DNA of 64,000 nucleotides, taken from the NCBI GenBank assembly GCA_030432025.1, contig JAUIIA010000003.1, forward strand, positions 124,001 to 188,000, given 5' to 3'. The notes beneath the pieces were generated by a model. That model was not told the origin of the DNA, searched no databases, and worked only from the letters and a program-made list of their open reading frames with translations. This document shows positions 16,864 through 26,172 of this stretch, in pieces (position 1 is the stretch's first letter; each line of letters starts with the position of its first letter). A program made the translations under genes and the position numbers. The stretch comes from Alphaproteobacteria bacterium. GTDB taxonomy: Bacteria > Pseudomonadota > Alphaproteobacteria > Micavibrionales > Micavibrionaceae.

Positions 16864-16986
16864 TTAATTGCTCTGAATGCTTTCGCCGGCACGCTCGAGG
16901 TCACGGCCAAGACCGTCAACTGTATTGCAAGCGCTCAAAGAAGCGGCAAAGCCGATAAGCAGAGTTAAAGATAGCAACATTCTCAT
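16864..16986 (-). CDS. Entericidin-family small lipoprotein
   Basis: A 40-residue gene in the gap between dnaQ and secB. The protein starts MRMLLSLTLLIGFAASLSAC, a signal peptide with the lipobox LSAC, and ends with NTVDGLGRDLERAGESI, the core pattern of entericidin A/B (TxxGxGxDIxxAGxAI). GGAGA lies seven bases ahead of the ATG. Entericidins are tiny outer-membrane lipoproteins; in Enterobacteriaceae an antidote/toxin pair is linked to stationary-phase lysis. Only one copy is present here, so a pair function is not suggested. Confidence 0.88.
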   Translation of the reverse strand: MRMLLSLTLLIGFAASLSACNTVDGLGRDLERAGESIQSN

Positions 16987-17006
16987 AACAATATCTCCAT
17001 ATAGGT

Positions 17007-17561
17007 TTAAGAATCTGATTTGGTTGTAGCGGCCTTTTTGTCGTCCGTCGAAGCCTCGTCCCCTGTTTCGGAAAGGGATTTTTTGGCTGCTTCGATTTCA
17101 TCCTTATAGCGCTCCATATAAAGCTGCTGGAAATCGACGGGGTTGATCATCAATGGCGGAAATCCACCCTGCTGCGTCAAATCACTTATGATCTGGCGAA
17201 CATATGGGAATGATAGGCGTGGTACTTCGATCAACATCACGGGGTGATGGTTTTCTTCGGGAACATCCTTCAATACCACGGTCGTGCCGTATACCAGTTC
17301 GATAATAAAAACCGGCTGATCCTCAGCCACCGTCGCAATCGCGCGTATATTCATGACCGATTCATACATATTCTCGAGCTTGTCGTCCGGAACCTTACGC
17401 GCATCTACGCCGATATTGATATCCATCTTCGGTGTGGTGCGGTCTGTACGAAGTGAATCCGGCGCTAATGGGTTTTCAAATGAAATATCACGCACATATT
17501 GCGCCAGAATATTAATCTGGCTTCCCGGCGGGGCGGCTCTGTCGTCTGTTTGATCGCTCAT
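17007..17561 (-). CDS. secB: Protein-export chaperone SecB
   Basis: 184 residues. QINILAQYVRDISFENPLAP at the N-terminus and the LIEVPRLSFPYVRQIISDLTQQGGFPPLMINPVDF region are the SecB fold and signature. SecB is a cytosolic tetramer that holds preproteins unfolded and passes them to SecA. The C-terminal 35 residues are Lys/Asp/Thr-rich and longer than in Escherichia coli SecB. It follows fxsA and precedes the entericidin gene in the same direction. Confidence 0.96.
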   Translation of the reverse strand: MSDQTDDRAAPPGSQINILAQYVRDISFENPLAPDSLRTDRTTPKMDINIGVDARKVPDDKLENMYESVMNIRAIATVAEDQPVFIIELVYGTTVVLKDVPEENHHPVMLIEVPRLSFPYVRQIISDLTQQGGFPPLMINPVDFQQLYMERYKDEIEAAKKSLSETGDEASTDDKKAATTKSDS

Positions 17562-17610
17562 AGTGAATCCTTTTGTGTTATTAATGCATTAGCATGTTTA
17601 ATGGCCCCCA

Positions 17611-18078
17611 TCAATCTAAACGAGGGGTCTCATCCTGATCTTTACGCGGATCATTTTCGTTCACATGCTCGTACTCGCCTTCGATAATTGTCGGGTCCTG
17701 CGGGCGATGTGAATATGTGCCGGATACGGCCCATTGTGTGTGGTTTTTGATGAAGTGGCGCATGATTGAGCGGAATGCGGGAACAAGCAACGCAAACCCT
17801 ACAGTATCGGTAATGAAGCCGGGCGTAATCAGCAATGCGCCGGCCGCCACCAGACAAAACCCGTCAAACAGTTCGTTCAACGGCATTTTGCCTTTATCCA
17901 TACTGTTGCGTAAGGCAATAAGGGTTTGCAGCCCTTGATACTTGACGATAGAGCCGCCTATAATCGCGGTCAGCAACGCCAGTAGCAAGGTTGTAAACAA
18001 ACCGATATGCTCGCCGACAGCGGCGAAGACGAACAATTCCATCAGCGGAATAATCACAAAAATAAAGAAAAATGGCAT
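17611..18078 (-). CDS. fxsA: FxsA-family inner-membrane protein
   Basis: 155 residues with four hydrophobic segments: PFFFIFVIIPLMELFVF opens the protein as in FxsA, followed by LLLALLTAIIGGSIVKYQG and GFCLVAAGALLITPGFITDTVG, the family core. FxsA of Escherichia coli affects exclusion of phage T7 by plasmid F; its cellular role is otherwise unclear. The C-terminal 35 residues are a charged tail. It diverges from the Tim44-like gene and neighbours secB, the usual alphaproteobacterial arrangement. Confidence 0.9.
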   Translation of the reverse strand: MPFFFIFVIIPLMELFVFAAVGEHIGLFTTLLLALLTAIIGGSIVKYQGLQTLIALRNSMDKGKMPLNELFDGFCLVAAGALLITPGFITDTVGFALLVPAFRSIMRHFIKNHTQWAVSGTYSHRPQDPTIIEGEYEHVNENDPRKDQDETPRLD

Positions 18079-18226
18079 AAGCCTTTAATAATCCTAGGTT
18101 AATTTTTAAGCGTACGTGTTTTAACACGGACCATGAAACTGCTTTTATAAAGCTTTTGTTGGACAATCTGTGGTAAAATGAACATATTGCACTATATATG
18201 AGCAAGAAAACAAAAGGTTCAAGATT

Positions 18227-18949
18227 TTGCCTGCAGATTTAATTGTTTACGCGTTGGTAGCCGCAGGGTTGGTGTTTTGGCTTAGAAATATTCTGGGCAC
18301 AACTCAGGGAGAGGAGCGAGAGCGTTCCAATCCTTACCTCGGTCCTGAAAACCCCGATGCGGTAAAGCCGGATTCAGATTCTCAAGACAAGCCGCTTAAT
18401 GCCGAGCAGCAAATTATCGCGCTGGCCGATGATCCGGTCGACGGTTTCGGTGTCGATAACAAGACGGCCGAAAACGGTCTGATTGATATCGCGAAAGCCG
18501 ATCGTGAATTCGATATCGAATTTTTCCTGCAAGGCGCGCAAGACGCATTCGCCATGATTGTCGAAGCTTTCGCCGCCGGTGACCGTTCTGCATTGAAAGG
18601 CCTGCTTGCGGACGATGTATATAAGGCGTTTGATGCCGCGATCGCGGATCGTGATGAAAAAGGTCATACACAGATCACAGACATTCACGCCATTCGCAAA
18701 GCCATGATCACCAAAGCTTACATGCAGGGCAAAATGGCATTCATCACCGTGAAATTCACAGCCGATGAAAGCAGTGTGACACGCGATGCCGAAGGCAACA
18801 CCATTGCCGGTAATCCGGACAGGGTGACGAAGATGAACGACATCTGGACGTTCGGCCGTGAATTACGTTCGAAAAATCCTGCGTGGTTTTTGTACGAAAC
18901 ACGCGGTGATATCGAAGACGACAACGAGCTTATTCCCGACTCTCACTAA
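18227..18949 (+). CDS. Tim44-like domain membrane-anchored protein
   Basis: 240 residues. A TTG start is used: AAAGG lies about nine bases ahead and no in-frame ATG serves. One N-terminal helix (LIVYALVAAGLVFWLRN) is followed by a linker and a Tim44-type domain (FDIEFFLQGAQDAFAMIVEAFAAGDRSALKGLL). Bacterial Tim44-like proteins (TimA) are membrane-associated and possibly linked to export or assembly; mitochondrial Tim44 recruits Hsp70 to the translocon. It sits between fxsA/secB and mltA, a conserved alphaproteobacterial neighbourhood. Mechanism here is unknown. Confidence 0.88.
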   Translation: MPADLIVYALVAAGLVFWLRNILGTTQGEERERSNPYLGPENPDAVKPDSDSQDKPLNAEQQIIALADDPVDGFGVDNKTAENGLIDIAKADREFDIEFFLQGAQDAFAMIVEAFAAGDRSALKGLLADDVYKAFDAAIADRDEKGHTQITDIHAIRKAMITKAYMQGKMAFITVKFTADESSVTRDAEGNTIAGNPDRVTKMNDIWTFGRELRSKNPAWFLYETRGDIEDDNELIPDSH

Positions 18950-18990
18950 AAACGATTTTGCATCGGCAACGCATGTGATAAAAAAATCGC

Positions 18991-20139
18991 ATGCGCTATT
19001 TTCTTTTTGTATTTCTTCTTTTTGTCGGTGCTTGCACCACCACACCCTCATCCGAAAAAACTGATGATAAGCCCGTCGACTTACGGCTGACGGAAACACG
19101 TTTCTCGGCTCTGCCCGGTTGGGGCACGGATGATATGCGCACTTTTATTCCCGCATTTGAAAAATCCTGCGCGCGCATCCTCAAAAAACCGGCGACTGCG
19201 CAAATGGGTCCGCTTGCTGAAGCAGGCACATACGGCGACTGGCAACCGATATGCCGCAGCTTTGTGAATATGAAACCGCAAAACCTGCGCAGCTTCCTCG
19301 AGAACCGTTTCAAACCGTATCTGGTCAGTGACGCTGGCGATAAAGAAGGCTTGTTCACAGGCTACTACGAAGCGTCCCTGAAAGGCTCTTTGAAACCATA
19401 TGGCGTGTATAAGACACCGCTTCACCAGCGTCCCGATGATCTGGTTATGGTGCAGCTTGGCGATTTCCGTGACCACCTTAAGGGCGAGCGTATCGCGGGT
19501 CGTGTAATTGACGGCAATCTCAAGCCGTATGAACCGCGCGCCGAAATTGTTGCCGGACAATGGCCGCACAACGAAGAAGTTCTGGTCTGGGTTGATGACC
19601 CCGTTGATGCGTTCTTTGTTCAGATCCAAGGTTCGGGCGTCGTGCAGCTTGATAACGGTCAGGCAATGCGTATTGGTTACGCGGGCCAGAACGGCCATGT
19701 CTATTACGCGATCGGACGCGAGCTGATCAAGCGTGGTGAATTGACCAAGGAAAATGTGTCCATGCAATCCATCCGCGCATGGCTGGAGAATAATCCGGCG
19801 CAAGCTGACGAGATTATGAACACCAATGCATCCTACGTGTTTTTCCGCAAACTAGACGGCGAAGGTCCGATCGGCGGTGAAGGTATTGCCTTAACGGCCG
19901 GACGTTCTCTGGCCGTGGACAGGTCGCTTCTTTCCTATGGCTTGCCCGTATGGACGGATATCGAGGCACCATATGAAGGGGCCGCGCCATTGCGCAAGCT
20001 TATGGTCGCACAGGACACGGGCGGTGCTATTCGCGGCGCGGTACGCGGCGACGTATTTTGGGGCTATGGCGACCACGCGGAAAGCGTTGCAGGATCGATG
20101 AAATCTCGCGGTCAGTACTGGCTTCTGCTTCCTCGCTAA
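18991..20139 (+). CDS. mltA: Membrane-bound lytic murein transglycosylase A
   Basis: 382 residues. The N-terminus is a lipoprotein signal (FLLFVGAC lipobox). The MltA domain shows GLFTGYYEASLKGS and DDPVDAFFVQIQGSGVV, and the C-terminal 3D domain contains VAQDTGGAIRGAVRGDVFWGYG with the catalytic Asp. The enzyme cleaves the glycan strands of peptidoglycan to 1,6-anhydro products at the outer membrane. It follows the Tim44-like gene by about 40 bp. Full length and ordinary. Confidence 0.95.
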   Translation: MRYFLFVFLLFVGACTTTPSSEKTDDKPVDLRLTETRFSALPGWGTDDMRTFIPAFEKSCARILKKPATAQMGPLAEAGTYGDWQPICRSFVNMKPQNLRSFLENRFKPYLVSDAGDKEGLFTGYYEASLKGSLKPYGVYKTPLHQRPDDLVMVQLGDFRDHLKGERIAGRVIDGNLKPYEPRAEIVAGQWPHNEEVLVWVDDPVDAFFVQIQGSGVVQLDNGQAMRIGYAGQNGHVYYAIGRELIKRGELTKENVSMQSIRAWLENNPAQADEIMNTNASYVFFRKLDGEGPIGGEGIALTAGRSLAVDRSLLSYGLPVWTDIEAPYEGAAPLRKLMVAQDTGGAIRGAVRGDVFWGYGDHAESVAGSMKSRGQYWLLLPR

Positions 20140-20206
20140 GAAAGTTCTTGCATTTAAAATTGAGAGGCGTATGTTGCCCGCCCTAACCACGGAGGGACGA
20201 CTAAAA

Positions 20207-20494
20207 ATGACTCTCAAAAATATTTACATCTATGACGCTACCCCTGACGACCGTATTCAATTTTGCGGACGGGAAATCAAACGTGCAGGCCATAGGCCAC
20301 CAAGCAAACCCGTAACGATTGACGGTGTGCGTGTGCACTTCTTTGAAGATTTCGGTGCTGCCGCAGCGCTGGGTATTGACCAGCGGCTGGATATTGCAGC
20401 CGTCAATATGCAAACGCATCGGGGCGCAAAGCTGGATATTCAATATCTCGGCGTTGCGGGAATTTTCCCGCTTGAAATTGATGAGCTGAGCTAG
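20207..20494 (+). CDS. Small conserved-looking protein of unknown function
   Basis: 95 residues, no family recognised. GGAGGGACG ends about seven bases ahead of the ATG at 20207; an in-frame upstream start at 20171 would bypass this site and is rejected. The sequence is mixed alpha/beta (VTIDGVRVHFFEDFGAAAALG; AKLDIQYLGVAGIFP), with no signal peptide. In many alphaproteobacteria an Smr-domain gene follows mltA; this protein does not look like Smr. It overlaps the end of the minus-strand 2H phosphoesterase gene by 4 bp. Confidence 0.6.
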   Translation: MTLKNIYIYDATPDDRIQFCGREIKRAGHRPPSKPVTIDGVRVHFFEDFGAAAALGIDQRLDIAAVNMQTHRGAKLDIQYLGVAGIFPLEIDELS

Positions 20495-21159
20495 CCGATA
20501 CCGCTGAGCGGTTCCATCGGTTCGCCGCCGAACTCGTAGCGTTTCACCTCGAAATATTTCGAACGTGTTTTGTCATGTGGGTCCGGCGCGTCTGGGTGCT
20601 TCTTTGTGTAGCTATCGGCAAGCGTAAAGCCCGTGACCAGTACTTGGGGCGTGTGCATTATGCGGTGCCTGTCGATGAACCTGTCACGGTCGCGTGTGTG
20701 TTTTTCGGGGTTAAAGATACGGCCGAAAGTCACATGCGGAACGACATCGAACCGTCCGAACTTGAATCCGTTCGGGCGCAAAACTTTAAAGGCCAGATCT
20801 TGATGCAGGCTTTCAACGATATGTCGGCTCGATCCTTCGTCGGGTGCAAAATACAAAACATCGCGCCCCTGCCTGCGGCGTCTGTTCTCAAAATGTCCGA
20901 CATGGTCAAAGCTGATCCAGAACGGTCGTGCCTTGGCCGCAAATTCAGTCAGCAGTTCATCCAGTCGTCCCTGATTTTCCACACCCTTCACCGATCCTGT
21001 AAACGCCAACGACAAATGGTCGTCGACCGGACGTGTCGCGTGCCAGTCACGATGCGCTTCCGCGAATTCAGCGCGGATGTCTGCAAACCCTTCTTTTTGT
21101 TTTGGGTCGATTAATAAAGTGATAAAGCTGCGCTTTAAATCACCCTGTTCAACATGCAT
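20491..21159 (-). CDS. 2H phosphoesterase (2'-5' RNA ligase / CPDase-like)
   Basis: 222 residues. Two H-x-S/T motifs, DDHLSLAFTG in the first half and VPHVTFGRIF in the second, mark the 2H phosphoesterase superfamily, whose bacterial members (ThpR/LigT) hydrolyse RNA 2',3'-cyclic phosphates. The N-terminus RSFITLLIDPKQK resembles the RxFxAxxxP opening of ThpR. The C-terminal extension (about 40 residues, including RSKYFEVKRYEFGGEP) is longer than in small ThpR proteins. Substrate is unknown. Confidence 0.8.
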   Translation of the reverse strand: MHVEQGDLKRSFITLLIDPKQKEGFADIRAEFAEAHRDWHATRPVDDHLSLAFTGSVKGVENQGRLDELLTEFAAKARPFWISFDHVGHFENRRRRQGRDVLYFAPDEGSSRHIVESLHQDLAFKVLRPNGFKFGRFDVVPHVTFGRIFNPEKHTRDRDRFIDRHRIMHTPQVLVTGFTLADSYTKKHPDAPDPHDKTRSKYFEVKRYEFGGEPMEPLSGIG

Positions 21160-21241
21160 GCTTTATGAATAAATAAGGCAAATATGCATGTAAAGCATTG
21201 TTTTTTAATTAATAAATTATGGAATAGTTATAAATTACCCA

Positions 21242-22282
21242 TTAATACGGAACGGGATAATCTTTATAGACAGCTTCGATGTCCGCCAGTACTTCATCCG
21301 AAAGCTCCACATCAATGGAGGCGATATTGGTCTTCAGCTGTTCCATACTCGTCGCGCCAATGATGTTGGCCGTGACAAATGGCTTTGCATTCACAAACGC
21401 CAATGCCATCTGGCATACATCCAGCCCGTGTTTTTCCGCAACAGCGACATAACGTTTTACGGCTGCATTTGCTTGGTCGGTGTCGCGTGCGGCCTTGCTG
21501 GATAGTAGCGTCCAACGGCTGCCTTCGGGACGGGCGCCGTCGATATATTTACCGCTCAGCATGCCTGCCGCCAGTGGTGACCATGCCAATAATCCGCATT
21601 CTTCTGCTACGGCAAGTTCGGCAAAGCCTGGTTCAAAAATGCGGGAGGTCAGGGAGTATTCATTTTGGACCGATTGCATGCGCGGCAAGCCGTGTTTCTC
21701 CGCAAGCTGCAGATAGCGCATTGTGCCCCATTCGGTCTCGTTCGACAGGCCCGCATGGCGGATTTTTCCGGCCTTTATACATTCATCCAGCGTCTCGAGG
21801 ACTTCGATGAAGTTGGCTTCGACTTCTTCCTTGTCGAATTTTGGGTCGTAATCCCAGTGACGGGAGAAATGATAAGCACCACGGTTAGGCCAATGTAGTT
21901 GGTATAAATCTATATAGTCTGTTTGCAGACGCTTCAGGGATGCTTCGACAGCCTCCAAAATATTTTTACGGTCGATCATCGCATCGGCGCCGCGAATCCA
22001 TGGCATACCCGGCCCCGCAATTTTAGAGGCCAGCACAATGTCTTCACGGTGTCCCGTTTTGGCAAACCATGTGCCGATAATTTCTTCTGTTTTGCCGTAA
22101 GTATCGGGCGTGGGCGGAATGGCGTACATCTCCGCCGTATCCCAGAAATTCACACCCTGGTCGAGTGCGTAATCCATCTGCTCGTGGCCTTCGGCTTCTG
22201 TGTTCTGCCGTCCCCATGTCATTGTGCCCAGACAGATGAGCGATACATGAATATCCGTACGGCCGAGTTTTTTGTATTTCAT
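21242..22282 (-). CDS. Aldo/keto reductase (Tas-like)
   Basis: 346 residues. YKKLGRTDIHVSLICLGTM opens it; NFWDTAEMYAIPPTP carries catalytic Asp and Tyr, VLASKI the Lys and YQLHWPN the His; ANIIGATSMEQLKTNI near the end binds NADP(H). The length and the AEMYAIPP motif match the Tas subgroup. It is an NADPH-dependent carbonyl reductase with unknown physiological substrate. It lies just beyond the end of the secretion cluster (54 bp after the 22337 gene), with no sign of being part of it. Confidence 0.92.
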   Translation of the reverse strand: MKYKKLGRTDIHVSLICLGTMTWGRQNTEAEGHEQMDYALDQGVNFWDTAEMYAIPPTPDTYGKTEEIIGTWFAKTGHREDIVLASKIAGPGMPWIRGADAMIDRKNILEAVEASLKRLQTDYIDLYQLHWPNRGAYHFSRHWDYDPKFDKEEVEANFIEVLETLDECIKAGKIRHAGLSNETEWGTMRYLQLAEKHGLPRMQSVQNEYSLTSRIFEPGFAELAVAEECGLLAWSPLAAGMLSGKYIDGARPEGSRWTLLSSKAARDTDQANAAVKRYVAVAEKHGLDVCQMALAFVNAKPFVTANIIGATSMEQLKTNIASIDVELSDEVLADIEAVYKDYPVPY

Positions 22283-22336
22283 GGTGATAAAGCCCCTAAG
22301 TATTTGTTGTCCAAAACTTATATAGGGCAGCGAAGA

Positions 22337-23014
22337 TTAATTCACACCCCTAACATTCAGCTGGAAGCGGAATCTGTCGGCATTGATTTGCAAGCCGGAA
22401 AGGCTGTCTGTCAGTGGCGGAGGCACCTCGAGTGAAGGCGGGTGCGCCAGAATAACAGGAATGGAACGGTTAAAGTCGGCGACACTCTGCGGGTCGACCT
22501 CGCGTCTGTTGACGGCGACTTTTTCAAGCGCGATGCCTGTTATTTCATCAGCACGGAAATTACATTGGATTTGCTCCATACGGTACTCACCGAACGCATC
22601 GAGCTGCGTGTACCAGATACGGGTATAGGTACCGTAATCATCCACGGTGCTGACACGTAAATCTTGCGGATACTGAACATTCAGCTCCAGATAAACCTTA
22701 CAAATACCGTATTTCATATCTGCCAGATAGGGCGAAAACAGGAAGTCATAGGCCCAGAACAACAATGTAAGACCGACCAGATAAAACGCGTAATTGAACA
22801 TCTTTTTGCGTTTGATACGCTGCTGCTCTGCCAACTTACTGTTGGATAGAGCCTGTTCAATTTCATCGGGTTCCTGGGCTTCTTTCTTGAGCTTGGCTTT
22901 GGCGGCCTTTTCAGCCTCTTTTTGCGCTTTTTTAAGGGCTTTGCGTTCCTCACGGTCAACCATTTCGGTGCTATTTACAACGGCGGCTTCATCGGCTGAC
23001 AGTTCATCACTCAT
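22337..23014 (-). CDS. Unknown single-pass membrane protein following dotO
   Basis: 225 residues. A charged cytoplasmic segment (about 25-65, Lys/Glu/Ala-rich and probably coiled coil) precedes one membrane helix (MFNYAFYLVGLTLLFWAYDFL) and a periplasmic domain of about 130 residues with two cysteines. It is 21 bp downstream of dotO and co-oriented, so it is likely part of the secretion operon. Position alone would suggest Legionella tphA/icmF, but it does not resemble IcmF. A bitopic inner-membrane subunit is the reasonable guess; no homologue is recognised. Confidence 0.6.
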   Translation of the reverse strand: MSDELSADEAAVVNSTEMVDREERKALKKAQKEAEKAAKAKLKKEAQEPDEIEQALSNSKLAEQQRIKRKKMFNYAFYLVGLTLLFWAYDFLFSPYLADMKYGICKVYLELNVQYPQDLRVSTVDDYGTYTRIWYTQLDAFGEYRMEQIQCNFRADEITGIALEKVAVNRREVDPQSVADFNRSIPVILAHPPSLEVPPPLTDSLSGLQINADRFRFQLNVRGVN

Positions 23015-23035
23015 GCTTCAAAAACTCCAATATCC

Positions 23036-26000
23036 CTACATCAACTTGACGCGTTTGGACAATTCGGCACGCTGGCTGTTCTTGCTTTCTTCGACAAGCT
23101 CGTCGACGATTTCTTCGATAATCGCACTGATCATAGCAGCACGTGCGTCGGTTTCTTCACTACGGGCCAGAACACGGCGGCGGATTTCGCTTCGTGCACT
23201 ACCACCGGGATAGGCAGAGGCCAGCATCTGACGGCCACGGCTAGCGCCCAGCTTGTTATATAGACGGTTACGAATAGCCACGTCTTCGGCGGAGGTGGAC
23301 AGCGCCCACAGCTCGATCGGGCCAAGCGTATTATAGAGGTGTTGCTCGTAACGCCCGTCGGTTGAACCCAGAACGAACAGACACGGCGCACCGATAGATT
23401 TCGGACCGGTCAGCTTGTGGCGGATGACGGCTTTCGCGGTCGCGGATAGACCAAAGCGGTCAACCACGTCATCCACGGCCTTATCGGAAATCGCAGTACC
23501 CAGAACCCAGACACCTGTGGCCAGGTCGACCATGTCCTTGGAGAAGTCGTCGATCAACTGGGATGTCAGAACGATCTGTACACCACGCTTACGACCTTCA
23601 CGCACGTCACGAATAATCTGGTTTCGAACCGCATGGGATTTACTGGTTCTGTGGAATTCGTCATAACACAGTCGCTTCGGCGCTTCGGATAGCTCCTGCA
23701 GGCGCAACTCGTGATATTCCTGATATTTCTTCGGCAGATACTGAACCGCCTCTTTACCCATCCACCAGCTACGGACCAGCGCGTGACGTGCAAGCATGTA
23801 CATGATCGATGTCTGGCGGTCGGCGGCTTCATCCCCTTGCGGTGCTACGTCCATAAGGTCGAGGGAGCAAATACGTGCATCCGCAATATCGAACTGCGTC
23901 ACGGAAGACAGGATCGGATATTCACGAATAGCCGATGTCACCATACGTTCAAACGCGCCGATAACCGTTTCAGCCGAGAACCCGACCGATGTTTCTTCCA
24001 GCAAGGATCGGATTTGCGGACGGCGCGAAGCCGTGATGGAGTCGTTCAATGTCGGAACGGCATGACGCTGGGCGAGGTTGGCAACATGGTATTGTCCAAG
24101 TTCGAACATTTTGTCTACGATATCCCACCAATATGGGTCGGTCGGCAAGTGAACGTTGAATTTGTGAATCGCTTCATCGACTTCCGCTTCCAGACGCGGC
24201 AGGTATGGACGCGGTTCGGCGTTCGCTTCACTGTCATTACGCCAGCGGAACATTTCATCAACCACAAGACCGGCGAGCTGTTGCATACCGTCATACGGCT
24301 TGTCGTAACCCGCAGGCGTACAAAGAAGCGTGATCAGTTCGGACAGATAGCTTCGTTCATCCGGCAACGGCACACGGGAGCCGAGCTGGGTATCGAACGG
24401 GTTAATCGCGAACTGGTGGCTCATCTGCAGGCGGTAATAGGCCGCTTCATGTTGACGGCTCAATGGTAACGCTTCACGGACCAGAGAGATCAAACCGGAT
24501 GATGAAGGACCGATATCGATAACCGCTACGAATGGCAATTTACTCAAACCCGGAGACAAGCATGTACCAAGGTTGAGCGTGTTCAGAAGAACCGACTTAC
24601 CCGCACCCGGTTGGGCGAAGATCAAGTCAAACCATGTGGTCGTCAGGTTCGTACCCGTCTGATACGGCCAGACTTTACCATCCGGCGTACGGAACAACAT
24701 CGCGCCGCCTTCGGTAAACGGACTGGATGGACGATGCCATGGCAGCAAACGCATGATTTCGATCATTGGCGCGATACCGGTCGGCGCCGTACCGGCACAG
24801 TGAATACCCATCGCGGAAGACATGATGCAGTCCAGCGGATCGCCGGAAAATTCGCTGACCTGACAGTAACCCCAACTTTCAATCGCCTGCAGCAAGATGG
24901 ATTGACGGTCGAGAATTTCGTCTTTCTCGTCCACCGTACACCACGTCGCAAAGGAACAACGCATCCGGACTACAGGCTCGTTACGGGCCAGAGCCTGCAA
25001 GCCTTCCAGAGAGTATTTGATCTGTTTGTTGGCCGCGTTTGTCGGGCCCATAATGGTCGCGAGGAATGTCCGCATCTGCGTCGCGTAAACACCGCCACCT
25101 TCGATCAGGAAGGAAATACGGAACGGAATATCGGCATCCACAAGACGGTTAAGCAAGGATGGGAAGGCAGTCGCATCCATCGGGCCGAGTGTCATGTCAC
25201 CGCCGGCCCAGTAAATATTACCGATACGCACAACGGCCTTACTCAAGACCTTGGCATCACCGGCAACAACCTGATTGGGAATGCTTGGCCACAGAATATC
25301 CGACATATCAATGCGGTTTGTCGGCGCACGCGGCGGGATCGGGTCACCAGGCAAACACGCTTTCCATTGATCATTAGCGCGATCGGGGAACAAGTTGGCC
25401 CGCACGGAGCGTAAGGCATCGTGGACTTCCAGAACGTTACCGCTGATGCCCATTTCATCCAGAGCACCCATAACGGCAGCCATGAAACTTTTGTGCCGCG
25501 TACGCAAAGGCTCCAATGCAGCCATTGGGTATTGTGAGTTGTTGGCGTTGACCCATTCTTTCGAATTTTCCTTCGCTTCTTTCGTCGCGCGTTCGGATTC
25601 ATTCTTGGTCAGAACACTCGGGCGCGTCCATAGCACGAAATAGGCTTCTTCGTGGCTGAGGAAGCGCTGCAAGTGGCGAACACGTTCCTGAATAAGGTCA
25701 TCGATTTCCAGACCGATATTACGGGCGGTCAGCTCGATCGGCCTAACCAGCCCGCGCAAAACTTCTTCAATACGGCCAGGGTCGCGTACGAAATAGACCT
25801 GCATAGCATGACCTTGGCGGTCGAAACGTGCACCAATCTTGATCGTTGAGGATTCAACAATCTTTTCATATTCTTCTTCCCCGATGATCTGCTTACTACC
25901 CTCGATTTTAACGTAGGACAGTAAGGAGCCGTCAGTGGACACCATAACCGTTTCGCTATCAGCGGTTTCCAACTGAACGAAGGAAGACACCGACTGGCGC

Positions 26001-26044
26001 ATGGCTTTTTGGAACGGGGCAATGAGCTTCTGAATTGTATTCAT
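23036..26044 (-). CDS. dotO: Type IVB secretion ATPase DotO/IcmB
   Basis: 1002 residues, the length of Legionella IcmB/DotO, a VirB4-family ATPase of the inner-membrane hexamer that, with DotB, powers the apparatus. Walker A FAQPGAGKSVLLN lies near residue 480-490; the Walker B region is LCYDEFHRTS with RKRGVQIVLTSQLIDDF after it. The N-terminal half is the expected VirB4 N-domain. It sits downstream of dotN, as icmJ-icmB in Legionella. Assignment is secure at family level. Confidence 0.95.
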   Translation of the reverse strand: MNTIQKLIAPFQKAMRQSVSSFVQLETADSETVMVSTDGSLLSYVKIEGSKQIIGEEEYEKIVESSTIKIGARFDRQGHAMQVYFVRDPGRIEEVLRGLVRPIELTARNIGLEIDDLIQERVRHLQRFLSHEEAYFVLWTRPSVLTKNESERATKEAKENSKEWVNANNSQYPMAALEPLRTRHKSFMAAVMGALDEMGISGNVLEVHDALRSVRANLFPDRANDQWKACLPGDPIPPRAPTNRIDMSDILWPSIPNQVVAGDAKVLSKAVVRIGNIYWAGGDMTLGPMDATAFPSLLNRLVDADIPFRISFLIEGGGVYATQMRTFLATIMGPTNAANKQIKYSLEGLQALARNEPVVRMRCSFATWCTVDEKDEILDRQSILLQAIESWGYCQVSEFSGDPLDCIMSSAMGIHCAGTAPTGIAPMIEIMRLLPWHRPSSPFTEGGAMLFRTPDGKVWPYQTGTNLTTTWFDLIFAQPGAGKSVLLNTLNLGTCLSPGLSKLPFVAVIDIGPSSSGLISLVREALPLSRQHEAAYYRLQMSHQFAINPFDTQLGSRVPLPDERSYLSELITLLCTPAGYDKPYDGMQQLAGLVVDEMFRWRNDSEANAEPRPYLPRLEAEVDEAIHKFNVHLPTDPYWWDIVDKMFELGQYHVANLAQRHAVPTLNDSITASRRPQIRSLLEETSVGFSAETVIGAFERMVTSAIREYPILSSVTQFDIADARICSLDLMDVAPQGDEAADRQTSIMYMLARHALVRSWWMGKEAVQYLPKKYQEYHELRLQELSEAPKRLCYDEFHRTSKSHAVRNQIIRDVREGRKRGVQIVLTSQLIDDFSKDMVDLATGVWVLGTAISDKAVDDVVDRFGLSATAKAVIRHKLTGPKSIGAPCLFVLGSTDGRYEQHLYNTLGPIELWALSTSAEDVAIRNRLYNKLGASRGRQMLASAYPGGSARSEIRRRVLARSEETDARAAMISAIIEEIVDELVEESKNSQRAELSKRVKLM

Positions 26045-26172
26045 AACCGAAAATCTGGATCGCTTTAAGCTTAGTACAGCATTATTATTCTATAAATATA
26101 ACCAAGTTAACAGGCTGCGGATAGGGCTTTTCCCGATAAAAAGCAGTTTATTAGTCTATGAAAAATAAAGAT

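Noticed and set aside
24611-25414. Long open frame opposite dotO
   Set aside because: Shadow frame of a high-confidence ATPase gene; composition is Arg/His-rich as expected from the reverse complement.
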